Shown here in pieces: positions 5,113 to 5,594 of a stretch of 5,594 nucleotides of DNA. Position numbers and translations under genes: made by a program. Every line of letters begins with the position of its first letter. Within the stretch, counting starts at the first letter, position 1. The stretch covers positions 1 through 5,594 of the forward strand of contig JAJYJR010000418.1 in NCBI GenBank assembly GCA_021789355.1, read 5' to 3'. The notes below the pieces were generated by a model. It was given only the letters and a program-made list of their open reading frames with translations. It had not been told where the DNA came from and ran no database searches. Source of the stretch: Chloroflexota bacterium (GTDB lineage Bacteria; Chloroflexota; Limnocylindria; Limnocylindrales; CSP1-4).

Positions 5113-5231
5113 TCGGGTACCTCCCTGAGATGCGAGGCGGGGAGTCCGGCACTGTCACCCGAGCGCGGGCGTGGCGGGCTCCCCGTCGCTGTTCGCTTTC
5201 GGCCAGCCTCGCGGCTGCCTCGTATGGTGGA
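5113..5231 (-). other. Intergenic gap with weak branched hairpin
   Basis: This 119-nt gap holds no convincing small gene. GGGGAG (5139-5144) can pair with CTCCCC (5179-5184) around an inner CCCG/CGGG stem (about 5158-5169), a possible weak terminator or leader structure without a U-tract. The ribosome binding site of the 91-aa gene is at its left edge. The 11-nt AGTGCCGGACT occurs twice on the minus strand (5153-5143, and over the start codon at 5113-5103). Confidence 0.3.
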
Positions 5232-5510
5232 CTACGGCGCGTACGTCCCGCTGACGGCGCGCTGCTCGCGGTCGCGGCGGCGGGCCTCCAGCCAGTGCAG
5301 CGCCTCCTCGCAGTGGGTGATCGCGAGGCTCGTCTCCCGGCTGGGAGTGTTCGGCTCGTGGTTCAGGACGCGCAGCCGGGCGATGACGAGCGGCAGGATC
5401 GTCTCGGGGACGTCTCCGATCAGCTCCCCGCCCGTCAGGGATCGCGGGGCGTCCTGCCACACGATCCTGCTCCCCAGCCTCGTCGTCTCGACCTTCGTCT
5501 GCTCGGGCAT
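5232..5510 (-). CDS. Acb2/Tad1-like helical-hairpin protein, putative cyclic-nucleotide sponge
   Basis: From the ATG at 5510 it is 92 residues; the start is supported by GGAGGG/AGGAGG (5521-5515) at 4-5 nt. The N-terminus (1-32) has RLGSRIVWQDAPRSLTGGEL. The rest predicts two helices, about 33-51 (DVPETILPLVIARLRVLN) and 57-84, joined by a short HEPNTP turn. The second carries SRETSLAITHCEEALHWLEA (57-76), which closely matches the SRE.SLAIT..EEA..W signature I recall for the Acb2/Tad1 hairpin family of small phage proteins, and it ends RAVSGTYAP like related phage members. Acb2 sequesters cyclic oligonucleotides that activate CBASS; Tad1 sequesters Thoeris ADP-ribose signals. Which ligand applies here, or whether the fold has been reused, is unknown. 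The frame stays open upstream to the window edge, so a longer form (ATG at 5567) is possible but lacks a better ribosome binding site. It is the first complete gene in transcription order. Confidence 0.6.
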   Translation of the reverse strand: MPEQTKVETTRLGSRIVWQDAPRSLTGGELIGDVPETILPLVIARLRVLNHEPNTPSRETSLAITHCEEALHWLEARRRDREQRAVSGTYAP

Positions 5511-5594
5511 GCTGCCCTCCTCTGGGGCGTGTTGCCCCGTGCTAGGCGCCGGCCCCGCCGGGGGCATCCGACGCTCCCCCGGCTCGGTTAGCGG
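5511..5594 (-). promoter_or_regulatory. Leader upstream of the Acb2/Tad1-like gene with two GC hairpins
   Basis: The edge segment holds two perfect short hairpins: 5524-5538 (GGGGC/GCCCC, 5-nt loop) directly upstream of the ribosome binding site, and 5552-5565 (GCCCC/GGGGC, 4-nt loop). Two frames end here on the minus strand (TAA about 5590, TAG 5545-5543), and either could be the end of an upstream gene outside the window. No promoter could be recognised. Confidence 0.35.

Noticed and set aside
4841..5158. N-terminal extension of the 124-aa gene to 230 aa
   Set aside because: The extension runs through the 91-aa gene in another frame and is Arg/His-rich; the GTG at 4840 has a proper ribosome binding site and stop/start overlap.
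5130..5591. Plus-strand open frame (153 aa) at the right edge
   Set aside because: It is antisense to the Acb2/Tad1-like gene and its leader; no motif, biased composition.

Overview
This is a compact, very GC-rich window in which every supportable gene lies on the minus strand. It reads as part of a tailed-phage or prophage accessory and structural region. The host is probably a high-GC bacterium, possibly an actinobacterium, but the sequence cannot fix the taxon. Evidence for phage origin: tightly packed co-oriented small genes, two low-complexity Thr/Ala/Gly-rich virion-type proteins, a free-standing endonuclease VII-type HNH gene, and very short zinc-binding proteins. GTG is the dominant start codon.

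Layout in transcription order, from the right end of the window to the left. (a) 5510-5232: a 92-residue protein with a helical hairpin resembling the Acb2/Tad1 family, phage proteins that sequester cyclic-nucleotide immune signals. (b) 5112-4837 and 4840-4466: two small genes joined by a GTGA stop/start overlap, both with Cys pairs. (c) 4452-4243: a 69-residue Cys/His protein with eight evenly placed metal ligands, followed by a strong GC hairpin. (d) 4157-3114: a 347-residue putative virion protein with an excellent ribosome binding site. (e) 3057-2473: a NUMOD3 plus endonuclease VII-type HNH nuclease, in the position of a homing-type insertion. Its 3' end overlaps the next gene. (f) 2501-1359: a GT-B glycosyltransferase. 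(g) 1362-1150: a 70-residue protein of unknown function, overlapping the glycosyltransferase stop as GTGA. (h) 1132 (or 1153) to 692: a virion-type beta protein whose apparent natural start is GTA rather than GTG. (i) 690 to 1, running off the window: an exported or membrane-anchored protein with a signal-like N-terminus, a Pro/Thr linker, a beta-sandwich-like domain and 42-residue YVTN-type beta-propeller repeats.

As a working picture (inference), the structural proteins, the glycosyltransferase and the propeller/adhesin-like protein would act in virion assembly, virion or host-surface decoration, and surface interaction. The Acb2/Tad1-like protein would counter nucleotide-signalling defences (CBASS or Thoeris). 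The HNH gene is probably a selfish passenger. The most interesting items are the candidate immune-signal sponge, the eight-ligand zinc finger, the GTA/GTAG gene junction and the exported propeller protein.

There is no gene-free stretch above 300 bases. The longest gaps are 5113-5231, 4158-4242, 3058-3113 and the edge 5511-5594, each described below. I saw no tRNA, rRNA, CRISPR array or IS element.
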